From the NCBI RefSeq assembly GCF_000495915.1, contig NZ_AOFQ01000062.1, positions 62,001-126,000 of the forward strand: a DNA stretch of 64,000 bases. The letters are read 5' to 3'. The DNA is from Stutzerimonas chloritidismutans AW-1 (GTDB lineage: Bacteria; Pseudomonadota; Gammaproteobacteria; Pseudomonadales; Pseudomonadaceae). Every line of letters begins with the position of its first letter. Within the stretch, counting starts at the first letter, position 1. A program made the position numbers and the translations under genes. The notes below the pieces were generated by a model, which was not told where the DNA came from, ran no database searches, and was given only the letters and a program-made list of their open reading frames with translations. Of the stretch, positions 29,527 to 40,604 are shown piece by piece.

Positions 29527-29676
29527 GCTTTTTCGACTCCTGGAATCCATTCCGGGACCGCTGTGGGCGGATGGTCAATTTGTCGCGGGCGTAGACCTAA
29601 TGTCACAAAACTCCTGTCAGCGCCGCATCGCGATTCGAGGCATAATCGCCGGGCTGCAGCCTGCCAGAGAACCTTC

Positions 29677-30192
29677 ATGCCGCGTCGCTTTTTCAAACGC
29701 TACATGCCGCACCCCGATCGCATCAAGACTAACAAGTCCCTGCGTTTTCTCGGCGCGCTGATTCACGATCCCAATCTCTGGCATCTCAATAGGCACTCGG
29801 TGGCGCGAGCCATGGCTATCGGCCTGTTTTGGGCGATGATTCCGATGCCCATGCAGATGCTCGCGGCGGCCGTCTGTGCGCTTCCCGCGAGAGCCAATCT
29901 GCCCATCGCGGTAGGTTTGGTCTGGCTGACCAACCCGCTGACCATGCCTCCGGTGTTCTATTGCAATTACAAGGTCGGAACCTGGCTGCTGGATACACCG
30001 GCCTCTGACATGCCGGCAGAATTGAGCCTGGCCTGGGTAAGTCACATGCTGCAGCACAACTGGCAGCCGCTGTATCTGGGCTCGCTGGTTTCGGGCGTCG
30101 TTTTCGCCATTCTCGGCTACGTTCTAACTCAGGCTTACTGGCGCTGGTGGGTCGGGCGCAGCTGGCGCCGGCGGCAGAACGGCCGGCGCTAA
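29677..30192 (+). CDS. DUF2062 membrane protein
   Basis: 171 residues starting MPRRFFKRYMP; the longer open frame upstream is not supported. A basic N-terminus is followed by hydrophobic segments around residues 50-100 (AIGLFWAMIPMPMQMLAAAV and VGLVWLTNPLTMPPVFY) and one near 130-150. The Asn-Pro-x-T-M motif is characteristic of DUF2062. The function is unknown. It is divergent from comEC and converges on lolE. Confidence 0.88.
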   Translation: MPRRFFKRYMPHPDRIKTNKSLRFLGALIHDPNLWHLNRHSVARAMAIGLFWAMIPMPMQMLAAAVCALPARANLPIAVGLVWLTNPLTMPPVFYCNYKVGTWLLDTPASDMPAELSLAWVSHMLQHNWQPLYLGSLVSGVVFAILGYVLTQAYWRWWVGRSWRRRQNGRR

Positions 30193-30198
30193 CGGCCA

Positions 30199-31446
30199 TC
30201 ACTCGTAGCGCAGTGCCTCGGCCGGCTGGGTCTGCGCGGCTCGCCATGCCGGATAGAGCGTAGCCAAGAAGCTCAAGGTCAGCGCCGCGACCGATACCAG
30301 CACGACGTCCTCCAGACGCAGCTCCGATGGCAGGGTGCTGATGAAGTAAACGTCGGAACTAAAGATATGCTGGCCTGACACTTTTTCCAGCCAGGCCACC
30401 AGAGCACTTACGTTCAGCGCACCGAGTACGCCCAGAATCACGCCTATCACGGTGCCACTGAAGCCAATGATGCTGCCCTGAACCATGAAGATCGACATGA
30501 TCTGCCGTGGAGTCGCGCCAAGCGTGCGCAGAATCGCGATATCGGCTCGCTTGTCGGCAACGACCATGATCAGCGTCGCAATGATATTGAAGGCAGCCAC
30601 CGCAACGATCAGCATCAACAACAGGCCAATCATGGTCTTTTCCATCTTCATCGCGCTGAATAGGCTGCCCTGCGTATAAGACCAGTCCTCCACGCGGTAG
30701 CCATCACCGAGCATTTCAGCCACCTGCGCTGCCACTTCCGGCGCCCGATACAGGTCGCTCAGCTTGAGCCGCACGCCCTGCACCTGCTGCGGCGCCCAAC
30801 GATGGATCTGCGCAGCATCGGCGCGGTGGATCATCCCCAGGCTGCCGTCCAGATCGGCGCCCACCTTGAATACGCCAACCACATTCAGCCGCTGCATGCG
30901 AGGCGTGACTCCACCGGGCGAGGAACTCACTTCCGGCACGATCAGTGTCAACTTGTCGCCCAGCTTCAGACCGAAGCGCCGGGCGGTCATCAAGCCGACG
31001 ATGACGCCGAACTCACCCGGTTTCAGCGCATCCAGACTGCCTCCGACCAGGCGATCACCGACGATGGATACATCCGCCTCAGCCTGCGGATCGATACCGC
31101 TGATCTGTATCGGCTGCATGCTGCCCTTGAATGACAGCATGCCTTCGAGCTGGGTGACGGGTGCGCTGCCGACAATCTGAGGATGCGCCGACAGGCGCGA
31201 CGCGACGGCCTGCCAGTCGTCCAATGGCTGATCACCAATGACGGTGGCGTGGGACACCATCCCGAGAATGCGCGAACTCATCTCGCGCTGAAATCCGTTC
31301 ATCACGGACAGGACCATGATCATCGCCAACACGCCAAGTGCCAGGCCGATCAGCGAGGTCAGGGAGATGAACGAGATGAAATGGTTGCGCCGCTTGGCAC
31401 GGGTGTAGCGGCTGCCGATAAAGACACTCAGAGGCCTGAACATCAT
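30199..31446 (-). CDS. lolE: Lipoprotein-releasing ABC transporter, permease subunit (LolE)
   Basis: 415 residues with the LolC/LolE layout: one N-terminal membrane helix ([20 protein letters not shown], about residues 30-50), a large periplasmic domain (about 50-270), then three C-terminal helices. It is a paralogue of the LolC gene upstream and shares the whole N-terminal 50 residues with few changes. With LolC and LolD it lifts mature lipoproteins from the inner membrane to LolA. The E/C naming follows gene order; the pair could be swapped. It overlaps lolD by 4 bases. Confidence 0.9.
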   Translation of the reverse strand: MMFRPLSVFIGSRYTRAKRRNHFISFISLTSLIGLALGVLAMIMVLSVMNGFQREMSSRILGMVSHATVIGDQPLDDWQAVASRLSAHPQIVGSAPVTQLEGMLSFKGSMQPIQISGIDPQAEADVSIVGDRLVGGSLDALKPGEFGVIVGLMTARRFGLKLGDKLTLIVPEVSSSPGGVTPRMQRLNVVGVFKVGADLDGSLGMIHRADAAQIHRWAPQQVQGVRLKLSDLYRAPEVAAQVAEMLGDGYRVEDWSYTQGSLFSAMKMEKTMIGLLLMLIVAVAAFNIIATLIMVVADKRADIAILRTLGATPRQIMSIFMVQGSIIGFSGTVIGVILGVLGALNVSALVAWLEKVSGQHIFSSDVYFISTLPSELRLEDVVLVSVAALTLSFLATLYPAWRAAQTQPAEALRYE

Positions 31447-32156
31447 TCGACCACCAGACGTCCGTCTTCCAACCGCAGGATCTGATCCATCTGCGCGGCA
31501 AGCTGACGGTCATGGGTAACCACCAGGAAGGCGGTCTGCAACGACTTGCTGAGCTCCAGCATGAGGTCCTGGATGCCTTGCGCCGTGTGATGGTCAAGGT
31601 TTCCGGTAGGTTCGTCGAGCAGTACCAGCGCCGGCTCGTTCACCAGCGCCCGTGCAATCGCCACACGCTGGCGTTCACCGCCAGAGAGCTCCGCCGGCTT
31701 GTGCTCGAGGCGATGCCCGAGTCCGACACGCGTCAACAGCGCAGCGGCCTTCTGCCGCGCTTCCGGGATCGGCGTCCGCCCGATCAGCAACGGCATGCAG
31801 ACGTTCTCCAGTGCAGTGAATTCGGCGAGCAGGTGATGGAACTGGTAAACGAAGCCCAGCGCGCGGTTACGCAATAACCCGCGATCCTTTTCGTTGAGCG
31901 CCGAAAGCTCCTCACCGGCCAGCCAGACACTGCCCTCACTGGGCGTATCCAGCCCGCCAAGCAGGTTCAACAGGGTGCTCTTGCCCGAGCCGGAACTGCC
32001 GACGATGGCGACGCGCTGCCCCGGGAACAACTCGAGTTGCAGGCCGGACAGCACTTCCACCGACTCCGGACCCTGCTCGTAGCGTTTGCCAAGATTGCGG
32101 CAGCTCAGCACCGCGTGCTTTTGCGAAGAAAGCTCGTTCATAACCTGTTCACTCAT
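31443..32156 (-). CDS. lolD: Lipoprotein-releasing ABC transporter ATPase
   Basis: 237 residues. The Walker A is [16 protein letters not shown] near residue 53, the signature [15 protein letters not shown] near 155 and the Walker [13 protein letters not shown] follow, with His of the H-loop in VVTHDRQLA. It powers LolCE. The start may be the ATG at 32156, which overlaps the lolC stop by 8 bases (ATGAGTGA), or MNELSS at 32141 preceded by AGG. Confidence 0.96.
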   Translation of the reverse strand: MSEQVMNELSSQKHAVLSCRNLGKRYEQGPESVEVLSGLQLELFPGQRVAIVGSSGSGKSTLLNLLGGLDTPSEGSVWLAGEELSALNEKDRGLLRNRALGFVYQFHHLLAEFTALENVCMPLLIGRTPIPEARQKAAALLTRVGLGHRLEHKPAELSGGERQRVAIARALVNEPALVLLDEPTGNLDHHTAQGIQDLMLELSKSLQTAFLVVTHDRQLAAQMDQILRLEDGRLVVE

Positions 32157-33396
32157 AACGTAGCGCCTCTGCCGGCTGGGTGCGCGCAGCGCGCCAGGCC
32201 GGATACAGGGTCGCGAGGAAACTCAGGACCAGCGCGGCAACACAGACCTGGATGACGTCGGCCGCCATCAGCCGTGACGGCAGATAGTCGATGAAATAGA
32301 CGTCGGCGCTGAGAAACTTGTGTCCGATCAGGCGTTCCAGGGCAGCGATCCAGCTGCTGACATTGACTGCCGCGAACATGCCCAGCAGCGCCCCGACCAA
32401 GGTGCCGACGACGCCGATCACCGTACCCTGGACCATGAATATCGCCATGATCTGTTTCGGCGTCGCGCCCAGCGTGCGAAGGATGGCGATGTCGCCGCGC
32501 TTGTCGGTTACTACCATCACCAGCGTCGAAATGATGTTGAACGCCGCCACCGCCACGATCAGCAGCAGCAACAGTCCGATCATGGCCTTCTCCATGCGAA
32601 TCGCCTGGTACAGGTTGCCATGGGTGCGGGTCCAGTCACGGGAATAGAAATCGTCGCCGAGCTGGCCGGCCAGCTCCCAGGCAATGCGGGGCGCCTGGAA
32701 CAGGTCGTCGAAACGCAGACGAACCCCCTGGACCTTGTCCGGCTTCCAGCGCTGCAGCCGTGCTATGTCAGCGATGTTCGCCAGCGCAACGTAGCCATCG
32801 ATCTCACCAGCTCCGACATGAAAGATTCCGGTCACGGTAAAACGCTTCATGCGCGGGAACATCCCCGCTGGAGTCACGGTGACTTCGGGCGCCACGAAGG
32901 TGATCTTGTCCCCCACGCCGACACCGAGCTTGGTCGCAGCCTTGTCACCGATGACGATGCCGAACTCGCCTGCGGCGAGATCGTCCAGCGAACCCTCGCG
33001 GAAAAACTGATCGATGATCGAAACCCGCCGTTCGGCCTCGGGATCCACTGCGTTGATCAGGATTTTGGTCACCTGCCCCTGATGGGTCAGCAACCCCTGG
33101 CTTTGAATGAAAGGTGCCGTCGCCGCGACCTGGGGGTGCCCTTCGAGGCGCTTCCCAAGTGTCTGCCAGTCGCCAATTGGCGTCGGGCTTTCGATCGTCG
33201 CATGCGGCACCATGCCCAACACGCGGGTACGCATCTCGTGATCAAAGCCGTTCATCACGGAAAGCACGACGATCATCACCAGCACACCCAGGGCGAGCCC
33301 GATCATGGATGTCAGGGAGATGAAGGAGACGAAGAGGCTACGACGTCTGGCGCGGGTGTAACGCGCGCCGATAAAGACGGACAGCGGTCTGAACAT
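32149..33396 (-). CDS. lolC: Lipoprotein-releasing ABC transporter, permease subunit (LolC)
   Basis: 415 residues, first gene of the lolC-lolD-lolE operon. It has the same four-helix plus periplasmic-domain layout as its paralogue LolE. The periplasmic part is expected to hold the hook that recruits LolA in LolC, but I did not verify that loop here. The C-terminal end [20 protein letters not shown] is shared with LolE. It is divergent from the PilZ-domain gene with about 100 bases between. Confidence 0.9.
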   Translation of the reverse strand: MFRPLSVFIGARYTRARRRSLFVSFISLTSMIGLALGVLVMIVVLSVMNGFDHEMRTRVLGMVPHATIESPTPIGDWQTLGKRLEGHPQVAATAPFIQSQGLLTHQGQVTKILINAVDPEAERRVSIIDQFFREGSLDDLAAGEFGIVIGDKAATKLGVGVGDKITFVAPEVTVTPAGMFPRMKRFTVTGIFHVGAGEIDGYVALANIADIARLQRWKPDKVQGVRLRFDDLFQAPRIAWELAGQLGDDFYSRDWTRTHGNLYQAIRMEKAMIGLLLLLIVAVAAFNIISTLVMVVTDKRGDIAILRTLGATPKQIMAIFMVQGTVIGVVGTLVGALLGMFAAVNVSSWIAALERLIGHKFLSADVYFIDYLPSRLMAADVIQVCVAALVLSFLATLYPAWRAARTQPAEALRYE

Positions 33397-33495
33397 AAGA
33401 TCGACGGGTTCGCTGGCGGGGGAAAAAACAACATGCAGCTGACGTCACCGCGGGGCCTGATACACTCTGGCCATTACTGCATCCCGGGTATCGCC

Positions 33496-34068
33496 ATGCC
33501 GACACAAGACACTGAAGAACGCCGCGAATACTACCGTATCGAGGATCGTGTGGCACTGGAAATCATCCCGGCCGGCCAAGGCCAGGAGGCCGACGCAGCG
33601 CCCCTACCGCCGCTTTTCAGCCTGCTCGGCGAGCTGCACCAACTTGATTTCGAAGCGCAGCATTTGTTGCGGCAGATTGCCGAGAGCAATCGCACGCTGG
33701 CCAATTACCTGAAGGTGCAGAACAAACGAATCGAACTCCTGGGCCAGGCACTGGCGCAGGATCTGCTGAAGGATCAGGGCGCACCGCAGCCGGTGATATT
33801 GTCCGAAGGCGGTATCAGCTTCGCCAGCGAGCAGCCCAAGGCTGAAGGAGAGGGGCTCACACTGAAGCTGATTCTGCTGCCCCAGGGGCTTGGCCTTGTG
33901 CTGGCCGCGCGGGTCATCTACTGCACGCCGATGGATGACGGGCGTTACGATATCGGCACAGAGTTCGAAGCGTTGACTGATGCACAGCGACAGTTGCTCG
34001 CACGACATATCCTGCAGAAACAGGCGCTGGAGCGGCGCCTGGCCCTGGAAAGCCTGCAAGGAGATTGA
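33496..34068 (+). CDS. PilZ-domain protein with unusual c-di-GMP motif
   Basis: 190 residues from MPTQDTEERREYYRIEDRV; the open frame upstream is antisense to lolC. The first part (about residues 8-20) has the RxxxR half of the cyclic-di-GMP site, REYYR within ERREYYRIEDR. A helical middle (about residues 40-95) precedes a PilZ-like barrel. The second half-site, normally D/N-x-S-x-x-G, reads ILSEGG, with Ile in place of the acidic or amide residue. It may be a cyclic di-GMP receptor with altered affinity. It starts a three-gene run with the small periplasmic protein and the phosphodiesterase (4-base gap). Confidence 0.8.
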   Translation: MPTQDTEERREYYRIEDRVALEIIPAGQGQEADAAPLPPLFSLLGELHQLDFEAQHLLRQIAESNRTLANYLKVQNKRIELLGQALAQDLLKDQGAPQPVILSEGGISFASEQPKAEGEGLTLKLILLPQGLGLVLAARVIYCTPMDDGRYDIGTEFEALTDAQRQLLARHILQKQALERRLALESLQGD

Positions 34069-34071
34069 CCG

Positions 34072-34380
34072 ATGCGCCGCCTGGCGACTCTGCTGCTCGT
34101 ACTGACATTCAGTCCACCCCTGTTCGCCGAAGACATTCGGATACCTGTTGGCCAACAAGGCCTGCCGGAAATGACCATGCCTAGTCGTGGCGACTCGAAG
34201 AACCAGGTTCTGGACCGCTTCGGCCTGGCCGATGAAGAGCGACCCGCCGTCGGCCAGCCGCCGATCACCCGCTGGGATTACCGGGAGTTTTCCGTGTACT
34301 TCGAAGGCGACCGGGTGATCAACAGCGTGCGCCATCATCAACGCACCCCATCACCCCCTAAGGAAGACTTGCAACCGTGA
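34072..34380 (+). CDS. Small exported protein, possibly BamE/OmlA-like
   Basis: 102 residues. The N-terminal 20 residues (MRRLATLLLVLTFSPPLFAE) form a signal peptide with an Ala-x-Ala-like end, so the mature protein is periplasmic. The body has G-x-S-K-x-x-V-x-x-x-F-G and TRWDYREFSVYFE. This spacing resembles the BamE/SmpA fold motif, but I cannot confirm it by eye. It lies 3 bases after the PilZ-domain gene and overlaps the phosphodiesterase start by 4 bases (GTGA), so it is part of that operon. Confidence 0.75.
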   Translation: MRRLATLLLVLTFSPPLFAEDIRIPVGQQGLPEMTMPSRGDSKNQVLDRFGLADEERPAVGQPPITRWDYREFSVYFEGDRVINSVRHHQRTPSPPKEDLQP

Positions 34381-35099
34381 CACTCATCTACGGCCATCGC
34401 GGCGCCAAGGGCGAAGCGCCAGAAAACACCCTGGTGAGCTTCGAGCAATGCCTCCAGCACGGCGTGCGCCGCTGCGAGCTGGATCTGCATCTTTCCCGCG
34501 ACGGCGAATTGATGGTCATCCACGACCCGACACTCAAGCGCACCACCGGTCGCCGGGGAAAAGTCGTGCAACATGATGCCGACGAGCTTGCGAACTACGA
34601 CGCCCGGGAAGGCGGGCCTGGCTGGAAGACACCCTGCCCTATTCCGAGGCTGAGCGAGCTGTTCGAAAAATGCGATTTCGAGCACTGGCAGCTTGAGGTC
34701 AAGAGTGCTTCACGGGTGCGCGCCGCGCGTACGGTCATGGCGATCAAGGAGCTGGCCGAACAGCATCGGTTGCTCGATCGCATCACCGTCACGTCGAGCT
34801 CTCGTGAAGTCCTGCGTGCGCTGAACCGGCTAGCGCCGGAGATATCACGCGGGCTGGTAGCCGAGTACAACTGGCTAGACCCACTGAAGGTCGCCCGTCA
34901 ATATGGCTGCAGCCTGCTGGCATTGAAGTGGACGCTGTGCACCCCGGAGCGTCTGGAAAAAGCGCGTAAACAGGGCCTGCATGTATCGGTGTGGACAGTC
35001 AATGAACCAGCCCTGATGCGCCGCCTGGCCGACCTCGGCGTCGACAGCCTGATCACCGACTACCCCGGCCTGGCTGTCAGTACGCTATCGCGATCCTGA
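34377..35099 (+). CDS. Glycerophosphodiester phosphodiesterase
   Basis: 240 residues from a GTG start. The GDPD signature is complete: YGHRGAKGEAPENTL (catalytic His, Arg, Glu-Asn) at residues 5-19, CELDLHLSRDGELMVIHDPTL with the metal Glu/Asp and second His, LEVKS, and VWTVNEPALM. There is no signal peptide, so it should be the cytosolic type that splits glycerophosphodiesters into glycerol-3-phosphate and alcohol. It is the last gene of its run. Confidence 0.92.
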   Translation: MTLIYGHRGAKGEAPENTLVSFEQCLQHGVRRCELDLHLSRDGELMVIHDPTLKRTTGRRGKVVQHDADELANYDAREGGPGWKTPCPIPRLSELFEKCDFEHWQLEVKSASRVRAARTVMAIKELAEQHRLLDRITVTSSSREVLRALNRLAPEISRGLVAEYNWLDPLKVARQYGCSLLALKWTLCTPERLEKARKQGLHVSVWTVNEPALMRRLADLGVDSLITDYPGLAVSTLSRS

Positions 35100-35120
35100 C
35101 AGCCAACACACCGCGGCACG

Positions 35121-35147
35121 ATCCGGCAGCGCAGGCCGCTGCCGGAT
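35121..35147. terminator. Strong hairpin between the phosphodiesterase and sthA
   Basis: A perfect 11-bp stem, ATCCGGCAGCG/CGCTGCCGGAT with a five-base loop, lies between two convergent genes. There is no T tract on either strand, so it may be a terminator that relies on Rho, an mRNA end-protecting hairpin, or both. Confidence 0.55.
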
Positions 35148-35244
35148 TCACCCTCACCTGATCAGAAGCTCTCCCGGTTAGGCCAATGCCAATCACGGGA
35201 GTCGCCGCCCTCTCCAGCCGCCTCAGGCCAGCGGCCGGAGCTGC

Positions 35245-36639
35245 TCAAAAAAGCCGGTTGAGCCCGTCGAACGCAGCGACGCGGTAGGCTTCGGCCATTG
35301 TCGGGTAGTTGAACGTAGTGTTGACGAAGTACTTGATGCTGTTCGCCGGCCCCTTCTGGTTCATGATCGCCTGGCCAATGTGCACGATCTCCGAAGCCTG
35401 ATAACCGAAGCAGTGCACACCGAGCACTTCCAGCGTTTCGCGGTGGAAGAGAATCTTCAGCATGCCCACTGGCTCGAACGAAATCTGCGCCCGCGCCATG
35501 CTTTTGAAGAACGCCTTACCGACTTCATAGGGAATCTTCGCCTGGGTCAGTTCGCGCTCATTCTTGCCGATCGAGCTGATCTCGGGAATGGTGTAGATAC
35601 CGGTCGGTACGTCATCGACGAAACGCCAGGAGTCATTCTCGACGATGCTGCCCGCTGCCGAGCGGCCTTGGTCATAAGCGGCACTGGCCAGCGACGGCCA
35701 ACCGATCACATCGCCGGCAGCGTAGATATTGCCGATCTCGGTGCGGTAGTGCTCATCAACCTGAACCTGACCACGACTGTTGGCCTTGAGACCGATGTTC
35801 TCCAGACCGAGCTTGTCGGTATTGCCGGTGCGTCCGTTGCTCCAGAGGAATGCGTCTGCCTTGATCTTCTTGCCCGACTTGAGATGCAGGATGACGCCGT
35901 TCTCCAGCCCCTCGACCCGCTCGTATTCTTCGTTGTGGCGAATCAGCACGTTGTTGTTGCGCAGGTGATAGCTGAGCGCATCGGAAATCTCGTCATCGAG
36001 GAAGCTGAGCAGCTGCTCGCGGTTGTCGATCAGGTCGACCAGCACGCCCAGACCGCTGAAGATTGATGCATATTCGCAACCGATGACGCCGGCCCCGTAG
36101 ATGATCATCCGCCGCGGCGTGTGACTGAGAGTAAGAATGGTGTCGCTGTCGTAGATACGCGGGTGATTGAAGTCGATATCAGCCGGTCGATACGGGCGCG
36201 AGCCGGTGGCGATGACGAACTGGCTGGCAACCAGCTTTTCCACCATGCCATTGAGGCAGACCACTTCGACGCTCTGCTCATCGGAGAAGCTGGCAGTCCC
36301 GAAGAAGGTATCGATGCGGTTACGCGCGTAGTAACTCGTGCGGGAAGTGACCTGCTTGCTGATGACCTTCTCGGCACTTTTCAGCACGTCCGGAAAGGAG
36401 AACCAGCGTGGTTCGCCGATCTGGCGGAACAGCGGGTTGGTGTTGTACTGCATGATCTGCCGTACCGAATGGCGCAAGGCCTTGGACGGGATGGTGCCCA
36501 GGTGTGTGCAGTTGCCCCCAACCAGCGGACGGTTATCTACCACGGCGACCTTGCGTCCCGCCTTGACGGCATTTATTGCCGCGCCCTCCCCGGCCGGACC
36601 GGAACCCAATACCACCAAATCGTAGTTATAGACCGCCAT
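35245..36639 (-). CDS. sthA: Soluble pyridine nucleotide transhydrogenase
   Basis: 464 residues, the exact family length, starting [17 protein letters not shown] behind AGGAG. It is a flavoprotein of the disulfide reductase superfamily passing hydride between NADPH and NAD+. The FAD motif [10 protein letters not shown] is at residues 11-20. The usual redox-active CxxxxC is absent: [14 protein letters not shown] keeps only one Cys position, as known for SthA. NAD(P) binding is at [15 protein letters not shown]. In an Entner-Doudoroff organism it turns excess NADPH from Zwf into NADH, which the adjacent NQR complex oxidises. Confidence 0.95.
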   Translation of the reverse strand: MAVYNYDLVVLGSGPAGEGAAINAVKAGRKVAVVDNRPLVGGNCTHLGTIPSKALRHSVRQIMQYNTNPLFRQIGEPRWFSFPDVLKSAEKVISKQVTSRTSYYARNRIDTFFGTASFSDEQSVEVVCLNGMVEKLVASQFVIATGSRPYRPADIDFNHPRIYDSDTILTLSHTPRRMIIYGAGVIGCEYASIFSGLGVLVDLIDNREQLLSFLDDEISDALSYHLRNNNVLIRHNEEYERVEGLENGVILHLKSGKKIKADAFLWSNGRTGNTDKLGLENIGLKANSRGQVQVDEHYRTEIGNIYAAGDVIGWPSLASAAYDQGRSAAGSIVENDSWRFVDDVPTGIYTIPEISSIGKNERELTQAKIPYEVGKAFFKSMARAQISFEPVGMLKILFHRETLEVLGVHCFGYQASEIVHIGQAIMNQKGPANSIKYFVNTTFNYPTMAEAYRVAAFDGLNRLF

Positions 36640-36804
36640 ATACACTCCTGAAAACGCAGCGGGAGACGCCGCTGCTGTCAACGAATTCGCCGATGTCCAA
36701 GGACGCAAACCAGCCACTTCTTTCAAGCTCTGCGCGCGCCGTGCCCATCAGGAGCCCGGTCAGGCAAGCCCGCTCAGGGCTGCCTGGACGCGCAAAGGTT
36801 CACA

Positions 36805-37032
36805 TCAACGCTTGGTGGCGTCGTAGGCGAGATCGGCGTTACCCGCGTTCTTCGCCTCGTTCACTTCTTCGCACTTCTCGCGGCTACCGCCACAGATGGA
36901 GCACTCCTTCTCGATGCCCAGATTGGCGATACCCCCGCAGGAACCCGCGATGGGCTTGCGGCCCATGATCACGCCGATGGCCATGCCGAATACAACAAGC
37001 AGCATCACCAGAAAAACCAGTAACCAAGTCAT
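36805..37032 (-). CDS. nqrM: NQR assembly factor NqrM
   Basis: 75 residues: one N-terminal membrane helix (WLLVFLVMLLVVFGMAIGVI) followed by a conserved four-cysteine segment, SCGGIANLGIEKECSICGGS. NqrM is required to insert the iron centre held between NqrD and NqrE. It overlaps apbE by 4 bases at the end of the nqr operon. Confidence 0.94.
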   Translation of the reverse strand: MTWLLVFLVMLLVVFGMAIGVIMGRKPIAGSCGGIANLGIEKECSICGGSREKCEEVNEAKNAGNADLAYDATKR

Positions 37033-38081
37033 TGCTCTACTCCCGCACCGAACAGCTCGTCAAAAGCCTTGGTGCTCGTTGTTACGAAGCCTTGCCCCTC
37101 GCGCACGACGAAGAACGCGGCGATCGCATTACGCTCTGCCAGTGCCAGTCCCCGCTCGGGCCCCAGCACCATCAACGCGGTAGACAACCCGTCAGCACGC
37201 AAAGTCGATTTATCGATGACCGTCACCGCAGCGAGGTGATGCTCGATCGGTCTGCCGCTTTGCGGGTCCAGGGTATGTGAATAACGCCGGCCGTCCTGCT
37301 CGAAATAGTTTCGATAGTCGCCGGAGGTGGATACGCCCAGACCATCGAGCTCGACGATCTTCTGCGCAACCCGCTGGTCATCCCTGGGCGCTTCAATGGC
37401 TATGCGCCACGGTGAATCATCGGGCTTGCGGCCCTCAGCCTTGAGCTCGCCAGTGATCTCAACGAGGTAACTCTCTACGCCGAGCGCCTTCAAACGATCG
37501 ACAACGCGATCAACCGCATAACCGGCAGCGATGCTGTTGAAGTCCAGCTGCAGCGCCACCGTCTTGCACAACTGATCGCCATCGATACGTAGATGCCGAT
37601 GGCCGGTCAACGCCCGCGCCGCCTCGATATCCGCCGCGGATGGAACCTGCTCGGCACGACCTTGCGGACCGAAGCCCCAAAGGTTCAGCAATGGCTCGAG
37701 TGTAAGATCGAACGCGCCATCGCTGTCGGCCGATAGCTGATCGCCCGCTGCGACCAATTCGCGCACCGTATCCGGCATCGGCTCGCAGCTACCAGCCGGC
37801 AGCGCATTGAAGCGCTCGACGTCGGAATCGCTACGGTAGGTGGACAGCTGTTTATCGATGTCGCCGAGAATGGCCTCGACTTCACCGTGCAGCTCCTCCC
37901 TGGAGGGGACGTCGCCGCTGTTTACGTACTTGACGGTATAGGTACTGCCCATCGTTGGGCCGCTGATGACCTCAACCCTGTCCTGAAACAGACAGCCCGT
38001 CAGGGCTGCCGCGAGAGCGACAGCGATGACGGGCCGGAGGTACACGACAGCATGGAGAGCCTGCAGTGACGCTCGGGTCAT
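37029..38081 (-). CDS. apbE: FAD:protein FMN transferase ApbE
   Basis: 350 residues. A lipobox ALTGC near residues 27-31 marks it as a periplasmic lipoprotein. The family motifs are GPTMGSTYTVKY, DLTLEPLLNLWGFGP, DFNSIAAGYAVDRV, and SGDYRNYFEQDGRRYSHTLD. It uses FAD to attach FMN to threonines of NqrB and NqrC. It lies directly after nqrF (1-base gap), and nqrM follows with a 4-base overlap. Confidence 0.95.
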   Translation of the reverse strand: MTRASLQALHAVVYLRPVIAVALAAALTGCLFQDRVEVISGPTMGSTYTVKYVNSGDVPSREELHGEVEAILGDIDKQLSTYRSDSDVERFNALPAGSCEPMPDTVRELVAAGDQLSADSDGAFDLTLEPLLNLWGFGPQGRAEQVPSAADIEAARALTGHRHLRIDGDQLCKTVALQLDFNSIAAGYAVDRVVDRLKALGVESYLVEITGELKAEGRKPDDSPWRIAIEAPRDDQRVAQKIVELDGLGVSTSGDYRNYFEQDGRRYSHTLDPQSGRPIEHHLAAVTVIDKSTLRADGLSTALMVLGPERGLALAERNAIAAFFVVREGQGFVTTSTKAFDELFGAGVEQ

Positions 38082-38082
38082 G

Positions 38083-39306
38083 CTAGCCGCCGAAGTCGTC
38101 GAGCAGAATATTCTCCGGCTCGACGCCGAGGTCGGTGAGCATCTTGATCACCGATGCGTTCATCATGGGCGGGCCGCACATGTAGAACTCGCAATCTTCC
38201 GGAGCCGGATGATCCTTCAGATAGTTCTCGTACAGCACGTTGTGGATAAAGCCGGTCGGGCCATCCCAGTTATCTTCCGGCAGCGGATCGGACAGGGCCA
38301 GATGCCATTGGAAGTTCGGATTCTCCGCCTGCAACTGGTCGTACTCTTCCACGTAGAAGGCCTCGCGCATGGAGCGCGCGCCATACCAGAAGCTCATCTT
38401 GCGCTTGGACTTGAGACGCTTGAGCTGGTCGAAGATGTGCGAGCGCATCGGTGCCATCCCCGCACCACCGCCGATGAAGACCATCTCGGCGTCGGTGTCC
38501 TTGGCGAAGAACTCGCCGAACGGTCCGTAAACGGTGATCTTGTCGCCCGGCTTCAGGCTGAAGACATAGGATGACATCTTGCCCGGCGGAATGTCGTCAC
38601 GGCCTGGCGGCGGTGAGGCGATACGGATGTTGAACTTCACCAGGCCACGCTCTTCCGGATAGTTCGCCATGGAGTAGGCGCGAATAACGGTCTCGTCGCA
38701 CTTCGACACGTACTTCCACTGGTCGAACTTGTCCCAGTCGCCGCGATACTCTTCCTGAATGTCGAAGTCCCGGTAACGCACTTCATGCGGCGGGCACTCG
38801 AGCTGCACATAACCACCAGCGCGGAAGTCGACGTTCTCGCCTTCCGGCAGCTTGAGTGTCAGTTCCTTGATGAAGGTCGCGACGTTCGGATTGGACTCAA
38901 CGGTGCATTCCCACTTCTTCACGCCGAAGACTTCTTCCGGCACTTCGATCTTCATGTCCGCCTTGACCGGGGTCTGACAGGACAGGCGCCAGCCTTCGCC
39001 CGCCTCACGACGGGTGAAGTGCGACTCCTCGGTGGGCAGCATTTCGCCACCACCGCTCTCGACGATGCACTTGCACTGCGCGCAGGTACCACCGCCGCCA
39101 CAGGCGGACGAGAGAAAGATGTTGTTGGCAGCCAGGGTCTGCAGCAGCTTGCCGCCGGCGGGCACGGTAATGGTCCGTTCGCCATTGATTTCGATGGACA
39201 CGTCACCGCTGGATACCAGCTTGGCGCGTGCAGCCAGGATGATCACCACCAGCGCAAGCACGATGGCGGTGAACATACCGATGGCGAGGAAAATTTCGTA
39301 ACTCAT
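38083..39306 (-). CDS. nqrF: Na+-NQR subunit F
   Basis: 407 residues. An N-terminal membrane helix is followed by a 2Fe-2S ferredoxin domain with cysteines in [14 protein letters not shown] (about residues 70-82). A ferredoxin-reductase domain binds FAD ([11 protein letters not shown]) and NADH ([16 protein letters not shown] and the C-terminal EFYMCGPP). It is the NADH-oxidising entry point of the sodium-pumping quinone reductase. Confidence 0.97.
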   Translation of the reverse strand: MSYEIFLAIGMFTAIVLALVVIILAARAKLVSSGDVSIEINGERTITVPAGGKLLQTLAANNIFLSSACGGGGTCAQCKCIVESGGGEMLPTEESHFTRREAGEGWRLSCQTPVKADMKIEVPEEVFGVKKWECTVESNPNVATFIKELTLKLPEGENVDFRAGGYVQLECPPHEVRYRDFDIQEEYRGDWDKFDQWKYVSKCDETVIRAYSMANYPEERGLVKFNIRIASPPPGRDDIPPGKMSSYVFSLKPGDKITVYGPFGEFFAKDTDAEMVFIGGGAGMAPMRSHIFDQLKRLKSKRKMSFWYGARSMREAFYVEEYDQLQAENPNFQWHLALSDPLPEDNWDGPTGFIHNVLYENYLKDHPAPEDCEFYMCGPPMMNASVIKMLTDLGVEPENILLDDFGG

Positions 39307-39321
39307 CAGTTCGTCCCGTCC

Positions 39322-39930
39322 TTACAGCTGTACGCCAGAGAAAGACATGAAGCCCAGCGACATCAGTCCGATGGTGATGAAGGTGATACCCAAACCCTGC
39401 AACCCATCCGGAACATCGCTGTATTTCAGCTTCTCGCGAATACCGGCCAGCAAAGCGATGGCCAGCGCCCAGGACAGGCCGGAGCCCATGCCATACACCA
39501 CGCTCTCGCCCAGGTTGTAGTCGCGCTCGACCATGAACAGCGTGCCACCCATGATCGCGCAGTTCACGGTGATCAGCGGCAGGAATACACCCAGCGCGTT
39601 GTAGAGGCTCGGCACATACTTATCGAGGGTCATCTCGAGGATCTGCACGATGGCCGCGATCACGCCGATGTAGCTCAGCAGACCGAGGAAGCTGAGGTCC
39701 ACTTCAGGCAGTCCGGCCCAAGACAACGCACCGGCCTTCAGCAGGTAGGTATAGATCAGGTTGTTGGCAGGCACGGTGATGGCCTGCACCACGATGACCG
39801 CGATGCCCAGGCCGATGGCTGTTTCCACCTTCTTGGAAATCGCAATGAAGGTACACATGCCGAGGAAGAACGCCAGGGCCATGTTCTCGATGAACACGGC
39901 GCGGACGAACAGGCTGATGTAATGCTCCAT
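39322..39930 (-). CDS. nqrE: Na+-NQR subunit E
   Basis: 202 residues, six membrane helices. It is homologous to NqrD and Rnf[22 protein letters not shown] at the start and [16 protein letters not shown] in the middle carry conserved cysteines that with NqrD hold an intramembrane iron centre. It overlaps nqrD by one base (TAATG) and precedes nqrF by 15 bases. Confidence 0.97.
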   Translation of the reverse strand: MEHYISLFVRAVFIENMALAFFLGMCTFIAISKKVETAIGLGIAVIVVQAITVPANNLIYTYLLKAGALSWAGLPEVDLSFLGLLSYIGVIAAIVQILEMTLDKYVPSLYNALGVFLPLITVNCAIMGGTLFMVERDYNLGESVVYGMGSGLSWALAIALLAGIREKLKYSDVPDGLQGLGITFITIGLMSLGFMSFSGVQL

Positions 39931-40604
39931 TAGTAAGCCTCCTTGTTCGAGACTTGCGGCGCCATCTTGAAGGCAGGCTTCTCAACCTGCTCCTTCTTCC
40001 AGGCACGAATGCCCCAGATGAACAGGCCGATCAGGAAGAATGCCGAAGGCGGCAGCAGCATCATGCCGTTGGGCTGATACCAACCGCCGTCGTTGACCAC
40101 CGGCAGAATGGTGTAACCCATCAGTTTGCCAGCGCCAGTCAGCTCGCGAATGAAGCCGAGTGCAATCAGCATGGCGCTATAGCCCAGACCGTTGCCGATA
40201 CCGTCGAAGAACGACAGCATTGGCGGGTTCTGCATGGCAAACGCTTCCGCACGCCCCATCACGATGCAGTTGGTGATGATCAGACCGACGAACACCGAGA
40301 GCTGCTTCGACAGCGAGAACGCGTAGGCCTTGAGCACCTGATCCACCAGGATCACCAGCGAGGCGATGATCACCATCTGCACGATCATGCGGATCGAGTT
40401 GGGGATCTGGCTGCGGATCATCGAGATGAACAGGTTGGAGAACGCCACCACCAACGTCAGCGCGACAGACATCACCAGCGCCGTGTTCAGGTTGGAGGTG
40501 ACCGCCAGCGCCGAGCAGATTCCGAGAATCTGCAGGCCAATGGGGTTGTTATTAAAGATCGGATTGAGCAGAACTTCTTTGACAGTGGGTTGCGACATGA
40601 TCAA
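39930..40604 (-). CDS. nqrD: Na+-NQR subunit D
   Basis: 224 residues with six membrane helices, inverted relative to NqrE. Conserved segments are [20 protein letters not shown] and [17 protein letters not shown], with the cysteine that ligates the shared iron centre. It overlaps nqrC by 4 bases. Confidence 0.97.
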   Translation of the reverse strand: MIMSQPTVKEVLLNPIFNNNPIGLQILGICSALAVTSNLNTALVMSVALTLVVAFSNLFISMIRSQIPNSIRMIVQMVIIASLVILVDQVLKAYAFSLSKQLSVFVGLIITNCIVMGRAEAFAMQNPPMLSFFDGIGNGLGYSAMLIALGFIRELTGAGKLMGYTILPVVNDGGWYQPNGMMLLPPSAFFLIGLFIWGIRAWKKEQVEKPAFKMAPQVSNKEAY

